The notes beneath the pieces were generated by a model that saw nothing but the letters and a program-made list of their open reading frames with translations, did not search any database and was not told the origin of the DNA. From NCBI GenBank assembly GCA_013076295.1, contig RQOL01000660.1, positions 1,984,001-2,048,000 of the forward strand: DNA of 64,000 nt, written 5' to 3'. Shown piece by piece: positions 53,751 to 64,000 of the stretch. Position numbers and translations under genes: made by a program. The stretch comes from Sanderia malayensis (lineage: Eukaryota; Cnidaria; Scyphozoa; Semaeostomeae; Pelagiidae). Numbering within the stretch: the first letter of the stretch is position 1; each line of letters starts with the position of its first letter.

Positions 53751-54020
53751 TCAAAATGCTTGCACGAAATCGAGGCAAACTATTAGCAACAACAACAGCA
53801 ACAACGTCAAACCCGATGCATTGACATTCCCTGCTCTACTGCTACTGTACTCGAACGAGATATCGTCGTCAGAAGGTGGCCCGTCTTCAAACGTGAAGAC
53901 ATCGACCGGAGGCGTCAATTCGTCGATGGTGGCCGTAATGTTCTTTAGCCGCCTCGCGGTCGCATTCGCAATACACAACGCAAGAACAATAACAAAAAAC
54001 ACATTGATCCGGGATGGCAT
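53751..54020 (-). CDS. Small secreted, possibly GPI-anchored protein (hypothetical)
   Basis: 89 residues from the second of two adjacent ATGs. An N-terminal signal-like segment (INVFFVIVLALCIANATA) is followed by an acidic, Pro-rich, Ser-rich middle (TPPVDVFTFEDGPPSDDDIS) with N-glycosylation sequons at NIT and NAS, then a C-terminal hydrophobic run (LTLLLLLLLIVCLDF) after a small-residue patch (NASG). Signal peptide plus hydrophobic C-end with a short spacer fits a GPI-anchored or single-pass surface peptide. I do not recognise a family. The frame could also be part of a larger spliced gene, or chance; no polyadenylation signal is obvious. Confidence 0.45.
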   Translation of the reverse strand: MPSRINVFFVIVLALCIANATARRLKNITATIDELTPPVDVFTFEDGPPSDDDISFEYSSSRAGNVNASGLTLLLLLLLIVCLDFVQAF

Positions 54021-54023
54021 CAT

Positions 54024-55080
54024 TACTTTTTTTCCAATCAGCTAATTTCCACGAAAATATGTACGAAAGAGTTTGTTGTGTGCGTGTGCATAGGCGCGTA
54101 TGGTCGTGGCTTCAACAGGCTGTAAGATGTTTCCCTTTAAGCGCCTTGTCAAGTATACTTGTCATGCTGTAAGATGCCTCATTACCATCGTATTACCATC
54201 ATCAGCTATTCAAGCACGCAATAAATGTATTTGCTTTAATAGCAAGATTCCTTTTATTAAGATCCAATTATCCTCCCAGAAACTGTTGTACAATAGTTAT
54301 AGACTCGATGTTCTTTTCCGCCGGCCTGATTTAGTATCAAACTTTTGCCTTGATATTCCAACGTATCACTGTAAAATAAACTCGCAGATACCAGTATATG
54401 ATGAAAATACTATATTATACTATAAACTACACTGGACTACAGTACAGTATAAGGTCCATGCCTTCTTTCTCTGACCAGACCTTATTTCAAACTTTCGCTT
54501 TGATATTTCTGATCTGGTGCCACTGTGGTTTCTCCAAAATTGAAATACTCTTGTAGAGAGTAAAGCGCCTGTCCTGTCTATCGAATCTGAACTTGTTTAC
54601 AAATCTTGGATACGTCACAGCACAACTTTAAACAGCGAAGATGAACTTCAAATATCTTTTGAGTAGAATCGTCTTTTCTAGAATCTTTCCTCGTGAAAAA
54701 CACTTTCATCAGATTTCTTCTATGATAATTAGGCGCACACCAAACCAACTCAGGGTGGTTGGCTGCCTGTTCACTCATTCTCCACTGAACAACAAGCAGG
54801 TTTTTTTATCGACAAGTTTTCACATCTTGTTCTGTTGGTTCTATACACACATACAGCCAGCAGTAGCTACATCGTGTTAACAGCTGTTAGTATGCCCTTG
54901 CATGAAATAAAGTTTCCTCAAAACCAGGTCTGTCGGCGGTATGAGCTGGGGATGGGTTTTAGGCCCCTTGCTCGGGTATTTATTGGGTTTATAAGCATTA
55001 CAGTAGAAGGAACCAAGAATACGGTCACCAACAAACTGGCCGTAATAAAGGAATCTATTCATAACATAAAATATTGGCCG
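54024..55080. other. Unassigned region
   Basis: Only short ORFs without domains (54100-54474 plus, 54641-54880 plus). A 28-bp motif ggccgtaataaagga...cataa is repeated twice at 55040-55110. Confidence 0.4.
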
Positions 55081-55164
55081 TAATAAAGGAGTTTATTTAT
55101 AACATAATGTGGATATGCCTGGACCGTTTTAGAAAGTTGACAACAAAAACAAAGTGTCTGTATA

Positions 55165-55590
55165 AACGAAGTGATCGTGTTAACAAAATATGACCGCTTT
55201 AATAAGATATAACAGTCTTAGCAAGATGAAGTGGCCGTTTTAGCAAGGTGATCACAATGACAAAGTAACCGCATTAACGAAGTGATCGTGTTAACAAAAT
55301 GTGACCGCTTTCAAAAGATATAACAGTCTTAGCAAGATGAAGTGGCCGTTTTAGCAAGGTGATCACAATGACAAAGTAACCGCATTAACGAAGTGATCGT
55401 GTTAACAAAATATGACCGCTTTAATAAGATATAACAGTCTTAGCAAGATGAAGTGGCCGTTTTCGCAAGGTGATCACAATGACAAAGTAACCGCATTAGC
55501 GAGGTGACCGTCTTAACAAAGTGACCGTCTTAACAAGGTGATCACAGCGACAAGGTCACCGCATTAACGAAGTGACCGTCTTAACAAGGT
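55165..55590 (+). repeat. Higher-order minisatellite, 111-bp unit of ~18-bp subunits
   Basis: The word aacgaagtgatcg recurs at 55165, 55276 and 55387, and as agcgaggtgaccg at 55498, a constant 111-bp spacing. Each 111-bp unit contains six related 17-21-bp subunits of the form gtgaccgnnttaacaaa. The last part switches to plain subunits (gtgaccgtcttaacaaa). Confidence 0.8.
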
Positions 55591-56334
55591 GGCTGTGATG
55601 TGGGCTTCCAATCCGCAGTAATTATTTTCCAAGCGAAAATAAGTTGTCCCGTGCAAAACATCCATGATGGACTCAACATGAATGAACATGTCGGAAAGGA
55701 TGAACAATAAACAATGAAGCAGGTGAAATTGTGGGATGAATAATTCTCAAGCAACGTGTTCTCCAGTCCTCATTTCCATCCACTCAAATAATGATTAACA
55801 TCGTTATCAAAAGCACCTTAGCATTAGCAGTTACACCTATTTCCTTTTATAAGAAACCAACCTCGACATTGAGTAATCCAGTTTTTAAAGGCATCAGAAA
55901 ATTTCAGAATTTGAGCTTCTTAAGAGTTTCTAGAGATTTTTTATCGTCATCTCAAAAATATCACTTGAGAAAAATTCTTCAATTTGGTTCGCTGATTACT
56001 GGTGTGGTTATATTAATTATGGAAAATTTTACTAAATCTAGCCAAAATTTCTAATGAACAATATGAATTCTGGATTTCTATATATTCTCCAAAATAAATC
56101 AGTTTCTTTCTCAAGTGCTTTACTTCGAACACTGCAGTTTCTTAACCTTTTCGAATTTTTGAGAAACTGGCTTCTTATAGACGGCCTTTTATAAAAGAAA
56201 GAGGTGTATTCATAATCATAATCATAACGACAATAGCAATAACCAGTCCAATAACTATCATCAGTATCTTCTTATTATTATCAATTTAAATAATCGGCTT
56301 ATGGCCAGAAATCAGGAGCATTAAATAAAATGAC
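55591..56334. other. Unassigned region left of the MITE
   Basis: AT-rich. The plus ORF at 55791-56054 shows no domain. A short cataatcataatcataacgac run lies near 56211. Confidence 0.4.
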
Positions 56335-56749
56335 TAAGGCCCCGTTTACACGAGGCCGGATCCATTTGAATCCGAAACAAAATTGATACGGATACGCCTC
56401 CCGTTTACACGAGACCAAGCAATCCGCATCAAAATAGATACGGATAGCCGGATCAATTCTGATCCTTCTAGCAAGACGTTTTTAAAGTGATCCGGTCTCG
56501 TGTAAACAGCGAATCCGGCTTACTTTTGATCCGTTTTCAGGTTTACATGCGCTGTCGCGCTGTGCGCATATTCTTGTTTGGATTCTCAGCCTCACCTCGT
56601 TTTTTCACCTCCATTTCATGCGAATCCGCACTTGTGTAAACGGAAAGCCCATCAGCAACACAAGTAGCGCGGCTCCGTGTAAACGCAACCTATCCGTATC
56701 ACTTTTGATACGGATCAAAAGTGAACCGGTCTCGTGTAAACGGGGCCTA
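56335..56749. mobile_element. PIF/Harbinger-like MITE
   Basis: Inverted ends ggccccgtttacacgag (56338-56354) and ctcgtgtaaacggggcc (56731-56747), flanked on both sides by taa, which fits the three-base TWA target duplication of PIF/Harbinger elements. The interior repeats tttacacgag, tgatacgga and gatcc words in both orientations and has no transposase. Other superfamilies with 3-bp duplications cannot be excluded. Confidence 0.65.
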
Positions 56750-57412
56750 AAAACGCTAAACTTCTTGGATGCCTTCATTGTTCAAACGCATTATAAATTT
56801 ATACTTTATAACTTTAAAATCGTTCATAGGTTTCAAGCTCAAAAGGCAAAGCTAACTCTTCACGCCGTTCTTTATACCAAACTAGCAGAGTACGTCCAAA
56901 CAAAACAACTCTACATTCCCACTGATCACAAGACCATGTACCCGTGTGCGATGCAAAAATACAACAGAACCCAACTCTGAAAGAGAAATTTGTATTTACC
57001 GCGTAAAGGAGCCACATGACTTTAGCTACACAACAGTCCATGTGCAACAATGTGACTACACTAAAGCCTTGTTTCAGATGTCGTAATCGCGTCGTACTCG
57101 AGTAAAACATCCTGGCACAGCAAGGTACTTGCACCAACTCTAAAACAGACTGAACTCCTCATCCTTAAAAATGTCGTAGCGTGGAAATAACTCAATACTC
57201 TTCCTTCGCAGCTCTGTGTCAATTAATCCATGATAAACCATGCCAACCCTTACCATTATGAATATCAGCTAAAATTTCCCATATCAACTCCAGTAAATAC
57301 ATTATAACAAACAAAGTCATATAAATAGAGAATATTCTTCGTACAAAAATTGTAAAAATCAGATGTTATTTGCCTTTTTTTAATGCTGGCATAGCTTTCG
57401 CATTGAGACGAT
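56750..57412. other. 3' flank of the Golgi protein gene
   Basis: No separate gene is supported. It probably contains the 3'UTR of the minus-strand gene ending at 57413. Confidence 0.4.
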
Positions 57413-60400
57413 TCAATATCCTGCATCATTCATGTCATACCCCGTCGATGGTGCAACTGTTTCGGGAGCTGCTGTTCCTTTGATTGTCGTCGTGTCAGCA
57501 TAAATCGATGGAAATTGTTTACTTTGTGAATCCTGCTTCTTTTCTTGGTTGCTTTGATCTTTGCCCTTAGCATTGTCACTCTGACTTGTAGCCTCATCTT
57601 TGCCTGCTGCCTTTTCTTTGTTTACTCCAATTTGGTAATCGTATTGATCAATGTTTCCTGCACTAGTTTTCCTCTGACTCAAAGCATGTTTCTTATTAGC
57701 ATCGTTAACCACAGCATTGTTCTCATCCTCGTTTGAAATCGGAGCGTCAGTACCGATTTTGTCACCAAGAGCAATTCTTCTCCCAATTGAATTAAGCAAT
57801 GAATCACTGTTATGATGAAGAGGACTTTCCTCAGCATCATTGTGATGAGGCAACGAGTCTTTCTTTGCAGATTTTCCACCATCTGCAGATTTCTCATAAG
57901 TGCCATCTTCATTGTCATCATCATCAGCCTTGGTGCCTTGCCCCTCTCTGTTTATTTCTTTTTGTTCATCATTTTTCGTACTCTTACCCTCACCTTCAAT
58001 ATCACCTATCTCACCATCAAACTCACCATCCTCGACAACCTTATAACTGTGCAGTGTGGGCCTGATCACACCAGCTTTTGCATGCACAGTGGAATTGGTT
58101 ACAGGTTTATTCGTAGAACTTTCTGTTGTTCGAAAGGTGTTGACAACACTTGGAGAGCTATCAATATTATCTGTCTTACCTTCTGGTTTTGTTGGAGCTA
58201 TAGTATACGTTTTGGTACTGACTGGTTTTTTTGATTTAGTCTTCATAACCTTGGTTTTAACTTGTTTCTTTGAAGAACCTTAAAAAAATAAAACAACGTA
58301 TATTTAGATATAGACCACTGTGGTCCAGAAATAAATGACATTTAAAATAACATGAAATAATTTAATTGCAAATTTAATTTCAGATAATCTTTCTGAAAAT
58401 TTTATGAATAAAATCATCATGTTCCATCCAGCTAAATTTCAGAGTTAAACTATAATTGACACAAAGAAATAACTGTTAAAATACAAAGAAGCATTTCTGT
58501 AAAAAATAAACCTTTCAAATGAATACCTTTGTTGCTTGCAGTTTGTGGGGTTTTTCCCAACGCATGTGCCTTTTGGCCACTTTTTGAGTGGGGTTTCATC
58601 TTGTGCTTCAGGGTCCCCTTCTTTTTTGGAACAGTGTTCTTTTTAGTGACAGTGGTTGGCTTTCCATTAAAGCTCTGAACAATGGTGGAGATCTTCGTTT
58701 GTTTTTTATTAATCTCAATAAGTTTTTGACTATAAACAGGTAAAAATAGCAATTAAAATTCAAGAACTCAGAAAATAACAAACAATAAAAGATAAACATA
58801 AGTAATCTTCTCATAACATACAGGTTTTTGTAATTTTGAGTTGTGTAGAGTGTTGGAACTCAATTCAGGGAAATATAAGATATATTTCATAAACAAAACT
58901 CACAGTTTCTCTTGCAGATTCATCTTATCTTTCTCCAAATCTGAAAATTTATTTTGCAATGAAACGTAATCAAGCTTGGTGCTTTTCAATTGACCTGCAA
59001 CAAAATTTTGAAACATTTTTAAAAAACATTATCCACAATCTATAATTAAATTCATTTCATATTTTACTGAATTAATTTCTTGTGACTACAAAAAACTTTT
59101 AAATTGAAAACACCTGCTGTCATAAAGTGACACTAACTAAAGGAACCTGTAGGTTGATGACAAACGTATTTCTTTGCAGTCCTAAAACGTTATCTAAGGT
59201 CAAACAGAATCTGGTACAGTAGCCATCAGTTTTTCTTAATCATTGGCAACATACATAGCTGTATATGGCTTAACCTTGTATGTGGTCAAACAGAATCTGG
59301 TACAGTAGCCATCAGTTTTTCTTAATCATTGGCAACATACATAGCTGTATATGGCTTAACCTTGTATGTGGTCAAGCAGAATCTGGTACAGTAGCCATCA
59401 GTTTTTCTTAATCATTGGCAACATACATAGCTGTATATGGCTTAACCTTGTATGTGGTCAAACAGAATCTGGTACAGTAGCCATCAGTTTTTCTTAATCA
59501 TTGGCAACATACATAGCTGTATATGGCTTAACCTTGTATGTGGTCAAGCAGAATCTGGTACAGTAGCCATCAGTTTTTCTTAATCATTGGCAACATACAT
59601 AGCTGTATATGGCTTAACCTTGTATGTGGTCAAGCAGAATCTGGTACAGTAGCCATCAGTTTTTCTTAATCATTGGCAACATACATAGCTGTATATGGCT
59701 TAACCTTGTATGTGGTCAAACAGAATCTGGTACAGTAGCCATCAGTTTTTCTTAATCATTGGCAACATACATAGCTGTATATGGCTTAACCTTGTATGTG
59801 GTCAAACAGAATCTGGTACAGTAGCCATCAGTTTTTCTTAATCATTGGCAACATACATAGCTGTATATGGCTTAACCTTGTATGTGGTCAAACAGAATCT
59901 GGTACAGTAGCCATCAGTTTTTCTTAATCATTGGCAACATACATAGCTGTATATGGCTTAACCTTGTATGTGGTCAAACAGAATCTGGTACAGTAGCCAT
60001 CAGTTTTTCTTAATCATTGGCAACACACATAGCTGTATATGGCTTAACCTTGTATGTAATTATTTGTTGGTCTTGGAGTAGACATTACTTTTGCTTCCCT
60101 TGGTATCACCCATGTAGTGTGGTATAGTAACTAGGTTAAGCATAGTAAAAACGTACTATTTGGTATTTTGAATACCTTTGAAAAGAAAAGTTGGGTGCTC
60201 CCCTCCTCATCCAGTATGGAAAGTACGGCACTTTTCGCAGAGATCTGCGAAAAGGTGTTCACAAGAAAAATTTTCATGTGCGTCAAGCACACAGGGAAAA
60301 TGTCATTGAATTGCTGTTTAATTTGCTGAAAAACATCTCACCACACCCTGTCACGCCCTGTTGTGAATGATCACCCCCTTTTCTTGGTGGGCAGTCAATT

Positions 60401-61206
60401 TTCGGACAAAAATATCGGTTGTGCAAGTGACATGTTTTTCATACTGGTTGCTCAAGATTATCAGCCCCCAAATTTTTAACTTGAAACTATAAAAAAGCAA
60501 AGAAATTATTGTATGAAGAATTACTTTTGACATATTTGATCTTTGCCATAACAACATCTGTCTGTGCTTGGTCGTATGATTCTAATTGCACATCACGCAA
60601 TTCTCTTATGAGAAGAGTCTAAAAAATATTGAAAAAATGTAGTTATAAAAAATGTATAATATAACTTATGGCCAGATATAGCAAATCGATAATATCTAGT
60701 AAATGTTGTCAGCAAATTGGATGGCATGAGTTAAGATGGTTGACCATATGGTTATGCTTATATATAATAAGAGGAAAAAAGAAAATATATTCCACACAAA
60801 CCTCTCTCCGTACAGAATCATTCTCACACCGTGTAAGCAATTCAGCTTTGCTGGCAACTTTCACTGAGCATTCATCTTTTTCCTTGGCAAGTTTGTTTTC
60901 GCATTTCTTCTTTTCCATCTTTTCTGTTTCGGCATTTTGCTTCTCTGTATCCCTGGCTTCTTCCATCTCGACCATTCTGTTAGATAGACCCAAATTTTTT
61001 TTCTCTATGCTGGCCTTAAGAGTGGTCATGTCTTTGAGCTTGTTGTAACTCATTACAATTGTGCCTTTCAGGGCTGTATTCTCCGACGAAAGTGACCATG
61101 AGTAGTAACAGAGTATCGATAATAAAACGAATGCTCCTAAAACAGCCACTACTGACTGTCCACTTCGCCTGGACATTGCAGAACTCTGGTTGTGATGCGA
61201 AAACAT
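57413..61206 (-). CDS. GOLM1/CASC4/GOLIM4-like type II Golgi membrane protein
   Basis: Five exons joined by GT-AG introns with matching phases: 61206-60802, 60618-60525, 58994-58904, 58729-58527, 58278-57413. The sum is 1659 bases, giving 552 residues and a stop. Short basic N-tail (SRRSGQS), one membrane segment at about 19-39, then a charged coiled coil (about 42-196) rich in Lys/Glu (MEEARDTEKQNAETEKMEKK, KDKMNLQEKL). A basic KKK-rich linker follows, then a long acidic Ser/Thr/Asn-rich tail ending TGYDMNDAGY. This is the layout of Golgi proteins of the GOLM1/CASC4 and GOLIM4 type, which cycle between Golgi and endosomes; the membership is inferred from layout, not from a strong motif. A start at the second Met (residue 11) is possible. 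Confidence 0.72.
58995..60524 (-). other. Intron 2 of the Golgi protein gene
   Basis: Donor gtaatt at 60524, acceptor gttgcag ending at 58995; 1530 bp, more than half of which is the 86-bp minisatellite. Confidence 0.65.
59197..60057 (+). repeat. 86-bp minisatellite, ten copies
   Basis: The word cagaatctggtacag recurs every 86 bases at 59205, 59291, 59377, 59463, 59549, 59635, 59721, 59807, 59893 and 59979. Copies are almost identical; the main variant is gtcaagcag against gtcaaacag, and the last has cacacat for catacat. Copy number is likely variable between individuals. Confidence 0.95.
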
Positions 61207-61755
61207 GATTTAGGCCGACTAACCATTCCACATCATCAGCTTCATCATTGCCCAGCCCCAGTTGCCAAATGCAGCTTACAACAATACAATAGAGAATAGA
61301 CAATTGACAATAGATAACACAATATACAATAGACACAATACACAATACAATACACAATATAAGCAATTCAAAATCACGTCATTTATCTCGACGTCATTAC
61401 ATAAAGCCAGATGTTTTGAGTTGGTTTCTTTGTACCCCGGAGCTGCTCTGTCTGGCTTCTCTTTCAATGACAATAAAATAGATGGTCTAAATTTCTTTGC
61501 AAAGCGAGAAAAATTTCTTTTTTGCGTCTTTTTCATTATCGATAAACAATGCAAGAATAATTACTACAACAATTCCGAATATATTTGCACCAAGAAAGGA
61601 TTTAAAGAAACAAATAAATTGAAGAAAAAAATAACAAAAATGTAATCACTCGTTGAATAATAAATAATGCTAAATAATCGAGAACAATAAACTTTTCGAC
61701 ATGTGAATGAAGCCCCCAAAAAGAATTTTATGGGCCACTATTGTAGCTGCATTGT
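61207..61755. other. Spacer between the Golgi protein and the K+ channel genes
   Basis: Both neighbours are on the minus strand, so this holds the promoter of the first and the 3' end of the second. Plus-strand 61285-61362 is an acaat-rich simple repeat. Weak ORFs on both strands (61016, 61262, 61276) run through it and are not supported. Confidence 0.5.
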
Positions 61756-63400
61756 TTACCCTTTGTTGGGCACCTTAAGTTCCAAGTACAATTTGGCATT
61801 TTCATTCTCCTTTTTACCATCTTCCATGATAGATTTATCGTCCCATTGACAACTATGTCTTTTCATGGTTACCCTTTGCAACGAAACTTGCAAATTTACA
61901 CGTCCTTCTTCATCATTATAGGCTTCATTATCAAAAGCAATCGACGAATCGTTTGAGCCTGAATGTTTGTTAAAACTGTTCGATAAATCAGCATTTCTTC
62001 CTCGCTTTTTATCCATTTTTGTTTTGGCTCTTTTTATCACCGACTTGACACCGTATTCCTCGAAGGCTCCAGACATGGAGCAGAGCAAACTCGAAACCAG
62101 CGCAAATCCAATGAAAAAGCTCAACAATATCGAGAGTATATCAAACTCGGAGAAACCTTCGTCGTACGAGGGAACGTAATCACCGAAACCGATCGTCGTA
62201 AAACTGATAAAGACAAAATAAACCCCGTCGAAATAACACCAATCTCTTCGCTTCAACAGAGTCATAGCACCAAATAAAAGAACAACAACAAGAGTGAGAA
62301 TGAAGTTGAGCAACGTTGCTTTGAGATGCACTGAAGAGACACAGGTATTGTACATTCTTTTGTAGGCTTTTCTGATCAAACTTATCTGTATGTTCATCAT
62401 TTTCTCTCCTAGTGATCTCAATGCAAGACACGCAATTGGTATGCCAAATAATGCATAAATCATGCAAAATACTTTGCCTTGAGTCGTTCGTGGCACGATG
62501 TTGCCGTAGCCTGCATAAAAAACAAATTGCAATTCTCAGTTTGACAGAATGAAGGCCACTGCACGGAACCATTTTTTAACCCAGGTTAAAAAAGTCAGCC
62601 CGGGTTCAATTTCGCCGTAGAAAGCAAGCGAAGTCAGAAGGCCTTCGTCAAACACATTGAACATTTCACTGAACAGTAATGAACGTTTGTCAGATACACT
62701 CTTTTTTTATAAGAACACACTTTATAAGAACACTGAGGCTCGGTTTCCCAAAAAATGAGAGCAAGTTTAAAACATGCTCAGCCTCGGATGAGAAATTAAA
62801 AAAGAAACAAGAAAAAACAAAGTTATTTTTGAAGTTTTTACTTCAACAAAACAAAACCATGCAACTCCTGAACAAATGTCATTCATAGCTATGTATATTG
62901 TACTGCATGTAGTTTCCAATAAATTTTAGGGGGAAATCGCTCCCTAAAGTAAGAACGCCTTTAAGAACATTCAAGCCTCAAATGATGAAAAAATTAAGAA
63001 CATCCAGCCCCGGCAAAAATTATCTGGTTCTTATAAAAAAAAAGTGCTGTGCAGTAAATTATGATATAAATGGGCTTCAAACGTTTAGGTAAATTAAATT
63101 CAATGCAAAAAACTTACCAACAGTGAGGATGGTTGAGCCTGCAAAGAAGACTGCATTTCCGTAGTTCCAATCCGAAGAGACAGAATGCTGTCCATAATGA
63201 GCTATGGTTTCTTCGATATAACTCATGTCCGAGGTAGAAATGTTGTATTTCTGCTGGAAATTTACCAATTTCAATTTATACTTACGATCCATTGACAATT
63301 TATTGGCCTTTTCAAGAAGCTGGAATATAGCACCTCCAACAAATATGTAAATAGTCAAAACTAGAGCTCTGATGAGAATGTTTTTACTATCCTTCTTCAT
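61756..63400 (-). CDS. Two-pore-domain potassium channel (K2P / KCNK-like)
   Basis: Two exons, 63400-63118 and 62510-61756 (1038 bases, 345 residues). M1 is LIRALVLTIYIFVGGAIFQLLE. Pore 1 ends in the filter TVGYGN, with the intron splitting the first Gly codon after its first base. M2 is GKVFCMIYALFGIPIACLALRSLGEKM, M3 LLNFILTLVVVLLFGAM, pore 2 FTTIGFGDYVPS, and M4 DILSILLSFFIGFALVSSLLC. A C-tail of roughly 110 residues follows. K2P subunits form dimeric leak K+ channels in the plasma membrane. The family is clear; the subfamily is not. The frame is open upstream of the chosen ATG to a possible acceptor near 63470, so an extra 5' coding exon is possible. Confidence 0.88.
62511..63117 (-). other. 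Intron of the K2P gene
   Basis: Donor gtaagt at 63117-63112, acceptor tatgcag ending at 62511; 607 bp, AT-rich, nothing else seen. Confidence 0.8.
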
Positions 63401-64000
63401 AGCTATGTCACGCTCTTTTAGTTGCAATTTCAAAACAGAAAGCTCTTCTTTTTGTAGCAGCTGAATTTTCTCTTACATTTAAGCAAGAGTTTTGAGAAAT
63501 TTCTACCTGACTTCAGTTTTTCAAGCGTCCGTTGAGAAATGCAGTTCTGTTGTTTTCCAACTCTGTTTTCAGCAATAAAAATCCCCAAAACAAAACTAAT
63601 GCATGCGTGAATAACAACAAGAAATCAACAATACTTGCTGAAGAAATTTAGCTTTTGAGCACATTTAGCGCGCCATATCATAAATAGCCGAGTGGTGTTA
63701 TTCTTGACTCCTAACTAATTAATTTGACCAACAAAAACTGGTTATTAGCTAAATGATTTATGATTTCAGTTTTAGTCAATTTGACCAGTACGTTTTAATA
63801 TGACTTATTGTATTAACCTTGTAAACATTAACATCCTTAGCTACTGCCGGTTTACCATCGCTCGGTAAATTAAGAAGCAAATAATTGACCTGTTTAGAGT
63901 TGTTTTTCTTTGAAAATCCGCACGAAATTTTTTATCAAATATTCATTGCAACATGTGTAGAACTCCGTCAAAAACCTTAAGACGCCCCCGTCCATTTTGA
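63401..64000. other. Upstream region of the K2P gene
   Basis: Probable 5'UTR and promoter. A minus-strand donor-like caggtagaa near 63508 and an acceptor-like ttcag near 63470 could bound a small upstream intron. Nothing else is recognisable. Confidence 0.35.

Noticed and set aside
57545..58283. Hydrophobic plus-strand ORFs that look like membrane proteins
   Set aside because: Antisense of the acidic tail exon of the Golgi protein; GA-rich sense codons read as Leu/Ile/Val on the other strand.
59197..60057. CRISPR-like regular array
   Set aside because: Whole 86-bp units repeat with no unique spacers, in an intron of a eukaryotic gene.
63401..63433. Longer K2P N-terminus from a TTG codon at 63433
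   Set aside because: A non-ATG start in an animal nuclear gene without support; the ATG at 63400 fits the family.
1..64000. tRNA, rRNA or other structured RNA genes
   Set aside because: No A/B box pair with cloverleaf or rRNA core was recognised by eye; a covariance-model search would settle it.

Overview
The window is metazoan nuclear DNA: AT-rich, GT-AG introns, a two-pore potassium channel gene, a Golgi type II membrane protein gene, and a mix of DIRS/Ngaro-type, BEL/Pao and LINE retroelements plus MITEs. A cnidarian (anthozoan-like) source is my best inference from this mix; nothing in the sequence proves it.

From 1 to about 52.7 kb the window is a tandem array of thirteen SLC7-like (LAT / b0,+AT-type) amino-acid transporter units. 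All lie on the minus strand, and each has its whole protein in one coding exon. Seven reading frames are open (coding 1452-3044, 5384-6979, 20554-22146, 24592-26187, 29607-31202, 40328-41920 and 50663-52141; the last lacks part of its N-tail). Three are near full length but frameshifted (16424-18013, 36188-37782, 44336-45927). Three are truncated or chimeric (14533-14927, 33594-33839, about 49311-49700). Most units share one architecture: a conserved splice donor 0.3-1.6 kb upstream, which I read as the end of a non-coding leader exon, and an acceptor 30-40 bases before the ATG. Several carry a CACGTG motif further upstream. The array grew by large duplications: sequence from 1 to about 15 kb recurs from about 38.88 to 49.7 kb, and 15.8-20.3 kb recurs at 35.4-40.1 kb. 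N-tail and external-loop variants are shuffled between copies, which suggests recombination or gene conversion.

Mobile elements punctuate the array. A BEL/Pao fragment is fused in frame to a truncated transporter in two paralogous places (12677-14532 and about 47080-49310). In the first place a 4.7-kb tyrosine-recombinase-type retroelement (7966-12676) has inserted. It has the split direct repeats A1 ... B1A2 ... B2, no target duplication, and a precise empty site preserved in the second place at 47262/47263. It contains about ten copies of a 120-bp tandem repeat. A LINE fragment fills most of the leader intron of the transporter at 24592-26187.

From 52.7 kb to the end the sequence is different. 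It holds a small candidate secreted or GPI-anchored protein (53751-54020), a higher-order minisatellite (about 55165-55590), a Harbinger-like MITE (56335-56749), a five-exon GOLM1/CASC4/GOLIM4-like Golgi membrane protein gene (57413-61206, with an 86-bp x 10 minisatellite in intron 2), and a two-exon two-pore K+ channel gene (61756-63400). The last two are also on the minus strand.
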